The notes under the pieces are model-generated. The model did no database searches. It was given only the letters and a program-made list of their open reading frames with translations, and was not told the DNA's origin. Below, in pieces: positions 1 through 8,165 of a stretch of DNA of 11,121 bases. The position numbers were made by a program, and so were the translations under genes. The first letter of the stretch is position 1. Each line of letters begins with the position of its first letter. This stretch comes from an uncultured bacterium. GTDB lineage: Bacteria; Bacteroidota; Bacteroidia; Bacteroidales; Bacteroidaceae. The stretch spans positions 1 to 11,121 of the forward strand of contig CALZMB010000049.1 in NCBI GenBank assembly GCA_945788485.1. The letters are read 5' to 3'.

Positions 1-1191
1 GAGGGCTGTTGTCTTCTTGAGGAAGCCGTCTGTCTTATCAGAGTTGGAGAGGTCTGCTGACGCACATATCATATTAGGAACCTGCTGAGCGAGTGCGGCG
101 AGACATGCTGCGCTTGCAGAGCGTGTCGCATCGTTTGCTTTCTGTTCTACTACACTCCAGTCTATGACAGGCTCTTTTCCTGAGAACCAGTCTGCGAGGG
201 CAGCGGCTTTCTCTTTGTTGGCAGAAGCCCAAGCATCTTCTTCAGCATAACGCTCGGCACACAGAGCCTTGAGTTGTTCGGCACGTGAAGCATAGAGTTG
301 GCGGACATCGTCAAAGATTACGAAAGGATTGGCAGCGTCACCACCAAGGTTCTCTACAGTGCGTATGTATGCGTCTCCGCCGAGAGGTGCGCCGTGTGTC
401 TTGCAGTTTGCCTCATACGACGAACCGTCAGCTTTCAGAGCTCCCTTGCCCATGATGCACTTTCCGATGATGAGTGTCGGTTTGCCGACAACCTGCTTTG
501 CGCTATCCAATGCTTTACGAATCTGTGCGACATCGTTTCCGTTGATTTCTATCACCTCCCATCCGAAAGCGCGGTATTTCGCTGCAGTGTCTTCGTTCAT
601 GACATCCTTTGTCTCTGTTGACAGCTGTATGTCATTTGAATCATAGAACATGACGAGGTTGTCAAGCCCAAGAACGGAAGCTATGCGCGCTCCGCCCTGT
701 GAAATCTCTTCCTGTATGCCGCCATCGGAGATATAGGCATAGATGGTTTCTTTTGCAAAGGTAGGATTGCCCGTATGTGCAGCGAGGAACTTTGCAGCGA
801 TGGCCGCACCGATTGCGAATACATGTCCCTGTCCGAGCGGGCCGGATGTGTTCTCTATTCCACGTGCGATATCAAACTCAGGATGACCTGTCGTAGGTGC
901 CCCCCACTGACGCAACTGCTGGAGTTCGTCGAGCGAGAACTTGCCTGTGAGACAGAGCTGTGCATAGAGCATCGGTGCCATGTGTCCCGGATCGAGGAAG
1001 AAGCGGTCGCGCCCTGCCCATGTTGGATTCTGCGGGTCGTAGGTAAGATATTCCGAATAGAGGACATTGATGAAATCTGCACCCCCCATAGCACCGCCTG
1101 GGTGTCCGGACTTCGCCTTTTCTACAGCACTGACAGCAAGAATACGGATGTTGTCAGCTGCATGTTTCATAACATTTATATCATTTGCCAT
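1..1191 (-). CDS. tkt: Transketolase, N-terminal 397 residues (cut by window edge)
   Basis: Transketolase is the thiamine-diphosphate enzyme that moves two-carbon units between pentose and triose/hexose phosphates. The start is ATG at 1191; the frame stays open to base 1, so about 60% of the usual ~670 residues is visible. Family marks seen are KSGHPGG at residues 27-33, GHPE at 102-105, GPLGQG at 117-122, the ThDP-binding segment SDGGIQEE at 155-162, and FYDSNDIQLS at 182-191. The pyrimidine domain begins near residue 360 (SADLSNSDKTDG), and the catalytic glutamate lies beyond the window. The usual GDG of the ThDP motif reads SDG here. The gene follows araB by 39 bp. Its leader is A-rich (A8 on the coding strand at 1210-1217) with no clear Shine-Dalgarno sequence. 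As the last visible gene of the arabinose operon it would use the D-xylulose 5-phosphate made by AraD. Confidence 0.96.
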   Translation of the reverse strand, partial: MANDINVMKHAADNIRILAVSAVEKAKSGHPGGAMGGADFINVLYSEYLTYDPQNPTWAGRDRFFLDPGHMAPMLYAQLCLTGKFSLDELQQLRQWGAPTTGHPEFDIARGIENTSGPLGQGHVFAIGAAIAAKFLAAHTGNPTFAKETIYAYISDGGIQEEISQGGARIASVLGLDNLVMFYDSNDIQLSTETKDVMNEDTAAKYRAFGWEVIEINGNDVAQIRKALDSAKQVVGKPTLIIGKCIMGKGALKADGSSYEANCKTHGAPLGGDAYIRTVENLGGDAANPFVIFDDVRQLYASRAEQLKALCAERYAEEDAWASANKEKAAALADWFSGKEPVIDWSVVEQKANDATRSASAACLAALAQQVPNMICASADLSNSDKTDGFLKKTTAL

Positions 1192-1230
1192 AATAAATAT
1201 GTATTTATGTTTTTTTTAGTAGTAGTGAAA

Positions 1231-2829
1231 TTAACCTCGCAGATGGTTCTGCACGGCACTATGCTCAACAGGCAGATCAGCCTTGTAGTTTTGCATATAG
1301 ACATTGAAGCCTGCCACATCATCAGTGTCAGGGGCTATCTCTGTACCAGTGTTTCCTGCGAAGACACATTCTTCGAGATATTGCGGGAGAGACAAGTCGT
1401 CAACCTGTCTTATTCTGTATGCGGCAAGAAGAGCAATGCCCCACGCCCCACCCTCTCCTGCTATTTCCATTACAGAGATTGGTGTATTAAGAGCTGCGGC
1501 AAGAATTCTCTGTCCGACACCTTTTGTCTTGAACAGTCCGCCATGTGCCGTGATTCGATCTACTTTCACATGCTCTTTCTCGAAGAGGATATCATTGCCT
1601 AATTTCAGGACGGCGACAGAAGCATAGAGATGCGCACGCATCAGATTTGCGAGGTTGAACTTGTCGTGAGCATGACGTACGACAAGCGGACAGCCTTTCT
1701 CAAAACCGGTTACAGGCTCGCCAGAGATGTAGTTGTAAGCAATCAGCCCGCCACAGTCTGCATCACCCTGCAGGGCATGGTTATACAGCCGTGAGAAGAG
1801 TTCGTTGGTATCAACATCTACACCCAGCAGTTGTTGGTATTCTTTGAAGATGCCAACCCATGCATTAAGGTCGGATGTGCAGTTGTTGCAATGTACCATA
1901 GCGACGGGGGCACCGTCAGGCGTAGTGACCATATCAATCATCTCGGACGGTTCAGAGAGTTCTTTTTCGAGAACAATCATCGAGAAAGACGATGTTCCGG
2001 CAGAAACATTGCCCGTACGTTTCCTTACGGCATTTGTTGCCACCATACCTGTTCCGGCATCTCCTTCTGGAGGACAGAGTGGTGTGCCAGGCTGCAACGA
2101 TCCTGACGTATCGAGAAGAGCAGCACCTTCAGGGGTAAGGCATCCTGCATCCGCTCCAGCAGTGAGAGGTTCAGGCAGTATGTCGGTGATGGTCCATGCA
2201 TATCCGTATTTAGAGACGAGATTGTCGAACTGTGCAATCATCGTCTCGTTGTATGTCATCTTCCCGGAATCTATCGGGAACATGCCTGATGCATCTCCAA
2301 CGCCAAGCACTTTTTCTCCTGTCAGTCTCCAATGTATGTATCCTGCGAGCGTAGTGAAGAAGGCAATATCTTTTACATGTGCATCATTGTTCAATATGCA
2401 CTGATAAAGATGTGAGATGCTCCATCTGAGAGGGACGTTGAAGTTGAACAGGGACGTGAGTTCTGTTGCCGCATTGCCAGTGTTGGTGTTGCGCCATGTA
2501 CGGAACGGCACCAGAAGGTTGTCGGAAGCATCAAACGCCATATAGCCATGCATCATTGCACTGATGCCGATGGCTGCAAGACGTTCTATCTCTACGCCAT
2601 ACTTCTCTCTGACATCTGCACGCAAGGCGGCATAGCTTTCCTGCAGTCCACGCCAGATAGTGTCTATGCTGTATGTCCATAGTCCATCGACAAGCTGATT
2701 CTCCCATTCAAAACTGCCTTGCGCGACAGGATTGTGTCTGTTGTCGATAAGAACTGCCTTGATACGTGTCGAACCGAGTTCGATGCCAAGGACAGCCTGT
2801 CCTGAACTTATTAGTTGACTTGTATTCAT
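1231..2829 (-). CDS. araB: FGGY-family carbohydrate kinase, probable L-ribulokinase
   Basis: This 532-residue kinase probably phosphorylates L-ribulose to L-ribulose 5-phosphate with ATP, the step after AraA. It has the two-domain FGGY plan. The N-terminal phosphate-binding strand is LGIELGSTRIKAVLID (residues 14-29). A sugar-side segment ISAMMHGYMAFD follows near 89-100. The catalytic-base region is EGDAGTGM (255-262), with Asp257 the likely base. The C-terminal ATP-domain segments are AHGGLFKTKG (428-437) and GEGGAWGIALLAAY (458-471). The family also includes xylulokinases and gluconokinases, and this protein is not obviously close to E. coli AraB. The ribulokinase call therefore rests mainly on its place between araA and tkt, and on a FGGY kinase occupying this slot in Bacteroides arabinose loci. 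ATG at 2829 is the first Met before the nucleotide-binding strand. It lies 74 bp after araA. Confidence 0.88.
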   Translation of the reverse strand: MNTSQLISSGQAVLGIELGSTRIKAVLIDNRHNPVAQGSFEWENQLVDGLWTYSIDTIWRGLQESYAALRADVREKYGVEIERLAAIGISAMMHGYMAFDASDNLLVPFRTWRNTNTGNAATELTSLFNFNVPLRWSISHLYQCILNNDAHVKDIAFFTTLAGYIHWRLTGEKVLGVGDASGMFPIDSGKMTYNETMIAQFDNLVSKYGYAWTITDILPEPLTAGADAGCLTPEGAALLDTSGSLQPGTPLCPPEGDAGTGMVATNAVRKRTGNVSAGTSSFSMIVLEKELSEPSEMIDMVTTPDGAPVAMVHCNNCTSDLNAWVGIFKEYQQLLGVDVDTNELFSRLYNHALQGDADCGGLIAYNYISGEPVTGFEKGCPLVVRHAHDKFNLANLMRAHLYASVAVLKLGNDILFEKEHVKVDRITAHGGLFKTKGVGQRILAAALNTPISVMEIAGEGGAWGIALLAAYRIRQVDDLSLPQYLEECVFAGNTGTEIAPDTDDVAGFNVYMQNYKADLPVEHSAVQNHLRG

Positions 2830-2863
2830 ATTAGAAGAGTAGGATTAATAGTGTGCACACATC

Positions 2864-2885
2864 ACTGTCTGGAGTTTCCGACAGT
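2864..2885. other. Small inverted repeat in the araA-araB spacer
   Basis: A 6-bp perfect stem, ACTGTC at 2864-2869 and GACAGT at 2880-2885, encloses a 10-nt loop. Imperfect pairing can extend it outward to about 2861-2891. A separate perfect 10-bp palindrome, GTGTGCACAC, lies at 2851-2860 on the araB side. No U-run follows, so this is not a convincing terminator. It could be an mRNA processing or stability element between araA and araB, or chance. The rest of the 74-bp spacer shows no promoter consensus. Confidence 0.35.
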
Positions 2886-2903
2886 TGTGATATGCAACAG
2901 ATA

Positions 2904-4451
2904 TTACATCAATGCCTTGTTCAACATATAATACACCTCATTGATACGGAGGTCGCGCTTTACAGACTCGAATGTTGAGTTCTTGTCGATATGCAGATAT
3001 TCTATGCCGAGCATCTCTGCATAATCCTCCCAATATTCCGGTGTGATGTCATACGAGAAGCAGCTATGATGTGTGCCGCCCGCAAGGATCCATGCGCCCG
3101 CACCGATTTCAAAGTTAGGCTGCGGAATCCAGAGAGCATTGGCAACAGGCAGTTTTGGTAGAGGTTTCGGTTTGATGCAATGAACGTCGTTTACGATGAG
3201 GCGGAATCTGTTGCCCATATCCACTACAGTCGCCGTTACGCCGTCACCCACTTTCGAGTTGAAGACGAGACGTGCTGTCTGCTGCTTACGAACACCGATG
3301 CCGAGATGATGAACCTCAAGGCGAACCGGTTCGTCAGCCACTGCAATAAGAGGACAGATCTCGAGCATGTGGCTCTGGAGTAGAGAAGAGTTTGCCCCGT
3401 CGAAGTTCAAGGTGTAGTCTTCAAGGAAAGAGCAGCCCGTCGGCAGACCTTGTGTCATATACCACAAGGTGCGATAGAGAGCAGCCGACTTCCAGTCACC
3501 CTCAGCTCCGAAGCCATAGCCCTCAGCCATGAGACGTTGTGAAGCAAGTCCTGGAATCTGGTCGAAGCCTACGAAGCCTTCGCTGTCAGGGTCATCCCAA
3601 GAGCCGAGGTCGTCGAAATTGGTAGTGAAGCCTTTCGCGCCCTTCGCTTTCAGAATGGCACGCAGTGCGAGTTCAGCACGTGCAGCGTTCCATATCTTCT
3701 TCTCGCCGATTTCCGCCCCTGCCTCGCAGGGAACGATTTTGTATAGTTTGTGATACTCTTCAACAAGAGCATCGACATCAGACGGATTGACCTTCTTCCA
3801 ATAGTCCATCAGTTCTGAGACACAGCAGTAGTCAACATGATAGCCAAGCACTTGCTCTGCGCTGACTTTGTCTCCGTCGGTGACAGCTACGTTGTTCATC
3901 TGGTCGCCGAAACGTATGATGAGCATGTCTTTAGCGTCAGCGACGGCAGCAGCGACACGTGCCCATACAGCGATATGTTCCTGTGTCTGGCGTTCTTTCC
4001 AATATCCGACTACAACTTTGCGTGGCTTACGCAGACGCGAGCAGATATGTCCAAACTCACGGTCGCCGTGAGCGCTTTGGTTGAGATTCATGAAATCCAT
4101 GTCAATGCTATCCCATGGAATCTCCTTATTATATTGCGTATGCAGATGGAGCAGCGGTTTGTTTAGAGCCTGCAAGCCATGTATCCACATTTTCGCAGGC
4201 GAGAAGGTGTGCATCCAAGTTATCACGCCGACACATTGGTCGGCATTGTTAGCAGCCTTCATAATTGCCGCAACCTCGCGGTCGGAATTTGCAGTTCCTT
4301 TATATACCACTTTGATGGGGATGACACCAGCAGAATTCAGTCCGTCAACCATTTCCTGTGAATGTCCGTCAACAATCTTCACTGTCTCGCCACCATAAAG
4401 AAGCTGCGCTCCAGTTATCCACCAGAGTTCAAGATGTTCAAATGCTTTCAT
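2904..4451 (-). CDS. araA: L-arabinose isomerase
   Basis: This enzyme converts L-arabinose to L-ribulose in the cytoplasm, the first committed step of the pathway, using a divalent metal (usually Mn2+). At 515 residues it is close to the ~500 of E. coli AraA. Motifs line up with a constant offset of about 11 from E. coli numbering: YGFGAEGDW with Glu317, SFLEDYTLNF with Glu344, SHMLEICP with His361, and GGTHHSCFS with His461/His462. These are the four metal-binding positions of the family. The N-terminal LELWWITGAQLLYG and the VGVITWMHTFSPAKMW segment (74-88) are also typical. ATG at 4451 sits right before this N-terminal motif, so the start is firm. The gene follows araD by 73 bp and shows no consensus promoter of its own, which suggests co-transcription. 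Confidence 0.98.
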   Translation of the reverse strand: MKAFEHLELWWITGAQLLYGGETVKIVDGHSQEMVDGLNSAGVIPIKVVYKGTANSDREVAAIMKAANNADQCVGVITWMHTFSPAKMWIHGLQALNKPLLHLHTQYNKEIPWDSIDMDFMNLNQSAHGDREFGHICSRLRKPRKVVVGYWKERQTQEHIAVWARVAAAVADAKDMLIIRFGDQMNNVAVTDGDKVSAEQVLGYHVDYCCVSELMDYWKKVNPSDVDALVEEYHKLYKIVPCEAGAEIGEKKIWNAARAELALRAILKAKGAKGFTTNFDDLGSWDDPDSEGFVGFDQIPGLASQRLMAEGYGFGAEGDWKSAALYRTLWYMTQGLPTGCSFLEDYTLNFDGANSSLLQSHMLEICPLIAVADEPVRLEVHHLGIGVRKQQTARLVFNSKVGDGVTATVVDMGNRFRLIVNDVHCIKPKPLPKLPVANALWIPQPNFEIGAGAWILAGGTHHSCFSYDITPEYWEDYAEMLGIEYLHIDKNSTFESVKRDLRINEVYYMLNKALM

Positions 4452-4524
4452 AGTTCAATATCTTTAATAGTTTACAAATATTCTTCGTTGGTATATTCTT
4501 GCTTACGCCATAAGGGCACGTTAG

Positions 4525-5214
4525 TTACTTCTTCTGCCCGTAGTACGCATTAGGTCCGTGCTTGCGCATATAATGTTTCTCGATGAGCAACGGATTCATC
4601 TTGGTGTCGGGATTGACGGCGAAAGAGACGAAAGCCATCTTTGCACACTGTTCCATGACTTTTGCGTTATATACTGCATTGGCGGGTGATGTGCCCCATG
4701 CGAAAGGGCCATGACACTTGACGAGAACACCAGGTGTGTGGTCTGGGTTGATATTCTCGAATGCTTCTACGATGACAGTGCCTGTCTCCTTCTCGTATTC
4801 GCTCATCTCACTCTCCACCATATCACGCGTGCAAGGGATGTCTTTATAGAAATAGTCGGAGTGTGTCGTCCCGATGTTGGGGATGTCTCTGCCTGCCTGT
4901 GCAAAGGCTGTAGCATAAGTAGAGTGTGTGTGTACTACGCCTCCGATGTTCGGGAAAGCCTTGTAGAGTTCGATATGTGTCGGAGTGTCTGATGATGGAT
5001 TGAGATTTCCTTCAACAACTTTTCCTGTGCTAATATCGACGACTACCATATCAGATGCCTTCATGTCATCGTAAGAGACGCCGGAAGGTTTTATAACCAT
5101 AAGTCCGGTCTCACGGTCTATGCCGCTCACGTTTCCCCATGTATATATTACCAAACCCTGTTTCACAAGTTCAAGATTGGCTTGAAATACCTTTTCTTTA
5201 AGTTCTTCTAACAT
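4525..5214 (-). CDS. araD: L-ribulose-5-phosphate 4-epimerase
   Basis: AraD is a zinc-dependent class II aldolase-like epimerase that turns L-ribulose 5-phosphate into D-xylulose 5-phosphate. The 229-residue length matches the E. coli enzyme (231). Visible features are TWGNVSG (25-31), KPSGVSYDD (42-50), SSDTPTH with Asp76 (74-80), VVHTHSTYAT with zinc ligands His95 and His97 (93-102), THSDYF with Asp120 (117-122), VKCHGPFAWG with the third zinc ligand His168, and a C-terminal AYYGQ. Residue numbers of the first three active-site positions are identical to E. coli AraD. This argues against fuculose aldolase or sgbE/ulaF-type assignments, and the araA/araB neighbours agree. ATG at 5214 is used, preceded by an AT-rich leader without a Shine-Dalgarno sequence. 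Confidence 0.97.
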   Translation of the reverse strand: MLEELKEKVFQANLELVKQGLVIYTWGNVSGIDRETGLMVIKPSGVSYDDMKASDMVVVDISTGKVVEGNLNPSSDTPTHIELYKAFPNIGGVVHTHSTYATAFAQAGRDIPNIGTTHSDYFYKDIPCTRDMVESEMSEYEKETGTVIVEAFENINPDHTPGVLVKCHGPFAWGTSPANAVYNAKVMEQCAKMAFVSFAVNPDTKMNPLLIEKHYMRKHGPNAYYGQKK

Positions 5215-5333
5215 AATTCTATAATTATAGATATGAATAATTATACCTTTTCATTTATTTCATTATCAGCATTCGTCTGTCTCGTCTGCGTCATGTCTTG
5301 TCATATTGTCTGTCAAAAGTTTAAGGGACAGTG
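5215..5333 (-). other. araR-araD spacer with GACA-rich low-complexity leader
   Basis: This 119-bp gap holds two notable stretches. At 5275-5314 the coding strand is a run of loosely repeated GACA/GACG words (GACAGAC, GACAAGACATGACG, GACGAGACAGACG) with little secondary structure. At 5221-5243 the octamer ATAATTAT occurs twice just upstream of the araD start, giving an AT-rich, unstructured ribosome landing region. I found no TAnnTTTG/TTTG promoter pair and no intrinsic terminator, so araD is probably read through from araR. Confidence 0.4.
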
Positions 5334-6002
5334 TCAGAGGTGGAAGTCTGTGCAGGAAGAGTCGTAAGAATAGAGCAATGCCCCGCGACGTGAACTACTT
5401 TTGTCAATGATGCCCGTACCAACAATAGCCGGACATTGTTTTATCCTCTTTCTGAAGTTGCGTTTGTCAAGTTCTTTTCCAAGTATGGATTCGACCACTT
5501 TCTGCAACTGTGTGAGAGTGAACATCTCAGGCAGCAGAGAAAAACAAAGAGGCTCAGTGAAGATATGCTTCTGCAACATCTCGTGCGAATCTTTCACCAT
5601 TGTCTCGTGGTCAGAATACAATGTGGGCAGCTGATCTATCTCAACCCAGCGCAAATCGTATTGTCTGCGCAGGTTCTCGTCGTAGTCAGCGACGTTTATC
5701 AATGCGCAATAAGCAACAGAGATGACTCGTGAGCCAGGGTCACGTTTCGGTTCGCCGTATGCTCCGACTTGTCTCATGTAAATGCCGTTGAGGCCTGTGA
5801 GGTCATACAACACTCTTGCAGCAGCGGCATTCAGGCTCTCTGCGGGATTGACGAATCCGCCATATAATGACCACAGCCCTCTGCCCGGTGTGAGTTTTCG
5901 TTTGCCAAGAAGAATATGCAGCTTCCCGTTTTCAAAACCGAAAATTATACAGTCAACAGAGACGAAAAACTGGTTGTATTCAGAATAGTATGTCTGAGTC
6001 AT
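5334..6002 (-). CDS. araR: Nudix-fold arabinose-responsive transcriptional regulator (AraR type)
   Basis: This 222-residue protein combines a Nudix-like sensor (about residues 10-150) with a C-terminal winged helix-turn-helix (about 158-214; FTLTQLQKVVESILG then DKRNFRKRI). It matches the AraR regulators of Bacteroides, in which the Nudix domain binds L-arabinose and sugar binding releases DNA. The Nudix box is degenerate. Residues 49-71 keep GX5E and the arginine (G49, E55, R63), but the usual REUXEE core reads RVLYDL, so the metal-binding glutamates are lost. That fits a sensor and not a hydrolase. An in-frame ATG at 6065 would add 21 residues (MSEEVSQKITERR...). I prefer ATG at 6002 because the added part resembles no Nudix domain, is encoded inside a strong hairpin arm, and the family starts just before the FFVSVDCIIFGF strand. 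Its position inside the operon suggests autoregulation. Confidence 0.93.
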   Translation of the reverse strand: MTQTYYSEYNQFFVSVDCIIFGFENGKLHILLGKRKLTPGRGLWSLYGGFVNPAESLNAAAARVLYDLTGLNGIYMRQVGAYGEPKRDPGSRVISVAYCALINVADYDENLRRQYDLRWVEIDQLPTLYSDHETMVKDSHEMLQKHIFTEPLCFSLLPEMFTLTQLQKVVESILGKELDKRNFRKRIKQCPAIVGTGIIDKSSSRRGALLYSYDSSCTDFHL

Positions 6003-6051
6003 AATTTTGAATAAAGACAAGAAAAACCGTCGTTCTGTAATTTTTTGAGAA

Positions 6052-6095
6052 ACTTCCTCAGACATGTTTTGATACTGGAATATGTCTGAGGAAGT
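6052..6095 (-). terminator. Strong hairpin between araT and araR; possible attenuator or weak terminator
   Basis: A perfect 14-bp inverted repeat, ACTTCCTCAGACAT at 6052-6065 and ATGTCTGAGGAAGT at 6082-6095, encloses a 16-nt loop. One bulged base allows about five more pairs. It begins 48 nt after the transporter stop codon and ends 49 nt before the preferred araR start. On the operon strand the hairpin is followed only by a short UUUCU, so termination would be partial. On the opposite strand it is followed by GTTTTCTT. The likely role is to lower expression of araR and later genes relative to the transporter, or to protect the 3' end of the galM-araT part of the mRNA. The hairpin itself is certain; its role is inferred. 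Confidence 0.65.
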
Positions 6096-6142
6096 GTTTT
6101 CTTGTCAGAGCCTTATTTATGGCTCGTGATACAACTTTGCTG

Positions 6143-8122
6143 TTACCAAAGCACGATATAGAGGACTGTCAGAATGATAATCACGCCGGCAGCGCCCCAG
6201 TTGAAAGCGCGGTCAGTCTTGAATATTTCAAGATCGATGGGTATGCGTTTCGGATCCTGTACTTTGTCAAGAGCGTTAGACCTGAGATAGAAGCCCAATG
6301 TAGCCGTCATTGCCGCGAAGAATATCATGGCTCCGCAAACGCCGTGTATCATGAGTGTGTGGTTGACGAACGACATCACAAGGACGATGACTGAGACAAC
6401 AGAAATCAGGAACATCACACGGCTCCAGAACAGCTGTGTCTTAACCGTAGCAGCATCCAGCTCGTCGGCCTTTTCACCTTTCTTGCTCATCATGGAGATG
6501 CCGACAAAGAGGATAATGAGGCAGATGAACACGTAGCCAGAACGGATAAGGAACGGCACGTCAGGGATGAGGAACTTGAAGAGGATAGAGAAGCCGAAGG
6601 TGCCGATCGCTGCAACAACAGCCGCTGTGCCTGAAGCTCTCTTCCAGAGCAGGCCGAGGCCGAAGATTACAACGACGCCCGGATAAACGAAAGCTGAATA
6701 CTCCTGTATGAACTGGAACGCCTGGTCGATGCCTCCCATGAGCGGATAGACGGCGAAGAGAGCGATGATGAGTGCGCAGACAGATGTCAGACGACCTACA
6801 GTGACGAGCTGTGTCTCAGAAGCGTTCTTGTTGATGTGCTGCTTGTAGATGTCCATTGTGAACAATGTCGATGTCGAGTTGAACATTGATGCCAATGAAG
6901 AGATGACCGCTGCTGAGAGGGCTGCAAACGACAGACCTTTCACCACGGTCGGCGTGAAGTTACGGATAAGGAACGGATAAGCGTCGTCAGAGCGTGTGAT
7001 TGCTCCGAAGAGATGCTCGCGAAGGTCGGCACACTCTGGAGAGTTGATGATGAAGAATGCGCATACTCCTGGAATACATACGATGAACGGGATGAGAATC
7101 TTCAGGAAGGCAGCGAAAATCATACCTTTCTTTGCCTCTGAGAGGTTCTTTGCAGCAAGGCCTTTCTGTATGATATACTGGTTGAAGCCCCAATAGCCAA
7201 GGTTGGTGAGCCACAGCGCGCCGAAGATGAGGACGATGCCCGGGCTGTCGAAATACGGGTCAGAAGGCTGAGTAACAGCACCTGCCGCATCTTTCACACC
7301 GTTGATAATAGGATAAAGGTCTTCGTTGCGGGTTACGACAAGGTTGAAGTGTTTGTCTCCTTCCTGTCCGATGCACCACGAATAAATATTTCCGAGAGCC
7401 TCGAACGGGCCACATCCCCACACTTCTGCTCCGATGACATATAGTGCGGCGTAAGCTGTGATGAGACCGCCGCCGACAAGGAAGATGACCTGCATGACAT
7501 CCGTCCATGCGACAGATGCCAGACCGCCATATATAGAATATGTACCTGCAATGACAAAGAGTGCGAATATGATGACAATACGGACCTGATCGACATTCAT
7601 GCCCATCACGTTGACCACAATGTCAGTCGGCAGACCGAGAATCTGCTGTATTGCCAACGCTCCGAGCCATGCCACGGACGTGAGGTTCACGAAGACATAG
7701 AGAAAGAGCCAGAGGAGTGAGAAAGCGAGGCCTACACCCCAGTTGTAACGTTCGCGCAGGAACTGCGGGATGGTGAATATCTTCTTCTCAATCATCAAAG
7801 GCAACAAGAACTTGCCGACAACGAGGAGCGTTGCAGCCGCCATCAACTCGTATGCAGCCTGCGCGATGCCGCTGTAAAAAGCGGAGCCGGACATTCCGAT
7901 AAACTGTTCTGCTGAGATGTTTGCAGCGATAAGCGATGCGCCTACAGCCCACCATGTCAGTGTTCCGCCTGCAAGGAAATAGTCTTTAGATGTTTTCTCC
8001 TCGCCTTTCTTGTTGCGGCTGAGGAAGATGCCTAATCCTACAAGCAATACGATGTAGGCTGCGAAAACAACATAATCGATGGTTTCAAAGCCATTGTTTT
8101 TTAATGCTTCAATTACACTCAT
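6143..8122 (-). CDS. araT: Sodium/solute symporter family sugar transporter (AraT-like)
   Basis: This 659-residue inner-membrane protein of the SSS family imports a sugar, here inferred to be L-arabinose, driven by sodium. It strongly resembles the Vibrio galactose transporter vSGLT. AANISAEQFIGMSGS (66-80) with Gln73 and QAAYELMAA (88-96) with Glu92 correspond to sugar-contacting Gln69 and Glu88 of vSGLT. YWGFNQYIIQKGLAA (310-324) and AAVISSLASMFNS (404-416) are family signatures, the latter holding Ser408/Ser409 at the Na2 sodium site. The protein is about 115 residues longer than vSGLT (543). The extra C-terminal part has further hydrophobic segments near 569-586, 593-612 and 643-659, separated by a charged loop around 546-558. 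ATG at 8122 follows an A-rich leader (AAAAAACAA). Xylose or galactose transport cannot be excluded from sequence, but the locus favours arabinose. Confidence 0.93.
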   Translation of the reverse strand: MSVIEALKNNGFETIDYVVFAAYIVLLVGLGIFLSRNKKGEEKTSKDYFLAGGTLTWWAVGASLIAANISAEQFIGMSGSAFYSGIAQAAYELMAAATLLVVGKFLLPLMIEKKIFTIPQFLRERYNWGVGLAFSLLWLFLYVFVNLTSVAWLGALAIQQILGLPTDIVVNVMGMNVDQVRIVIIFALFVIAGTYSIYGGLASVAWTDVMQVIFLVGGGLITAYAALYVIGAEVWGCGPFEALGNIYSWCIGQEGDKHFNLVVTRNEDLYPIINGVKDAAGAVTQPSDPYFDSPGIVLIFGALWLTNLGYWGFNQYIIQKGLAAKNLSEAKKGMIFAAFLKILIPFIVCIPGVCAFFIINSPECADLREHLFGAITRSDDAYPFLIRNFTPTVVKGLSFAALSAAVISSLASMFNSTSTLFTMDIYKQHINKNASETQLVTVGRLTSVCALIIALFAVYPLMGGIDQAFQFIQEYSAFVYPGVVVIFGLGLLWKRASGTAAVVAAIGTFGFSILFKFLIPDVPFLIRSGYVFICLIILFVGISMMSKKGEKADELDAATVKTQLFWSRVMFLISVVSVIVLVMSFVNHTLMIHGVCGAMIFFAAMTATLGFYLRSNALDKVQDPKRIPIDLEIFKTDRAFNWGAAGVIIILTVLYIVLW

Positions 8123-8165
8123 TTGTTTTTTAGGTTTGTATGTTAAAAATATTAGTTAATTTTTC

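Noticed and set aside
775..1602. Plus-strand open frame of 275 codons across tkt and araB
   Set aside because: It is antisense to two well-supported enzymes and spans their spacer. Its protein is rich in Cys and Ser without any domain, as expected of a shadow frame.
1805..2404. Plus-strand open frame of 199 codons inside araB
   Set aside because: It is fully antisense to the kinase coding sequence, has low-complexity Ser/Pro content and no recognisable motif.
4472..4479. TTACAAAT half-site upstream of araA as a second AraR operator
   Set aside because: The second arm of the palindrome is missing and no promoter lies next to it, so an 8-base AT-rich match is weak evidence.
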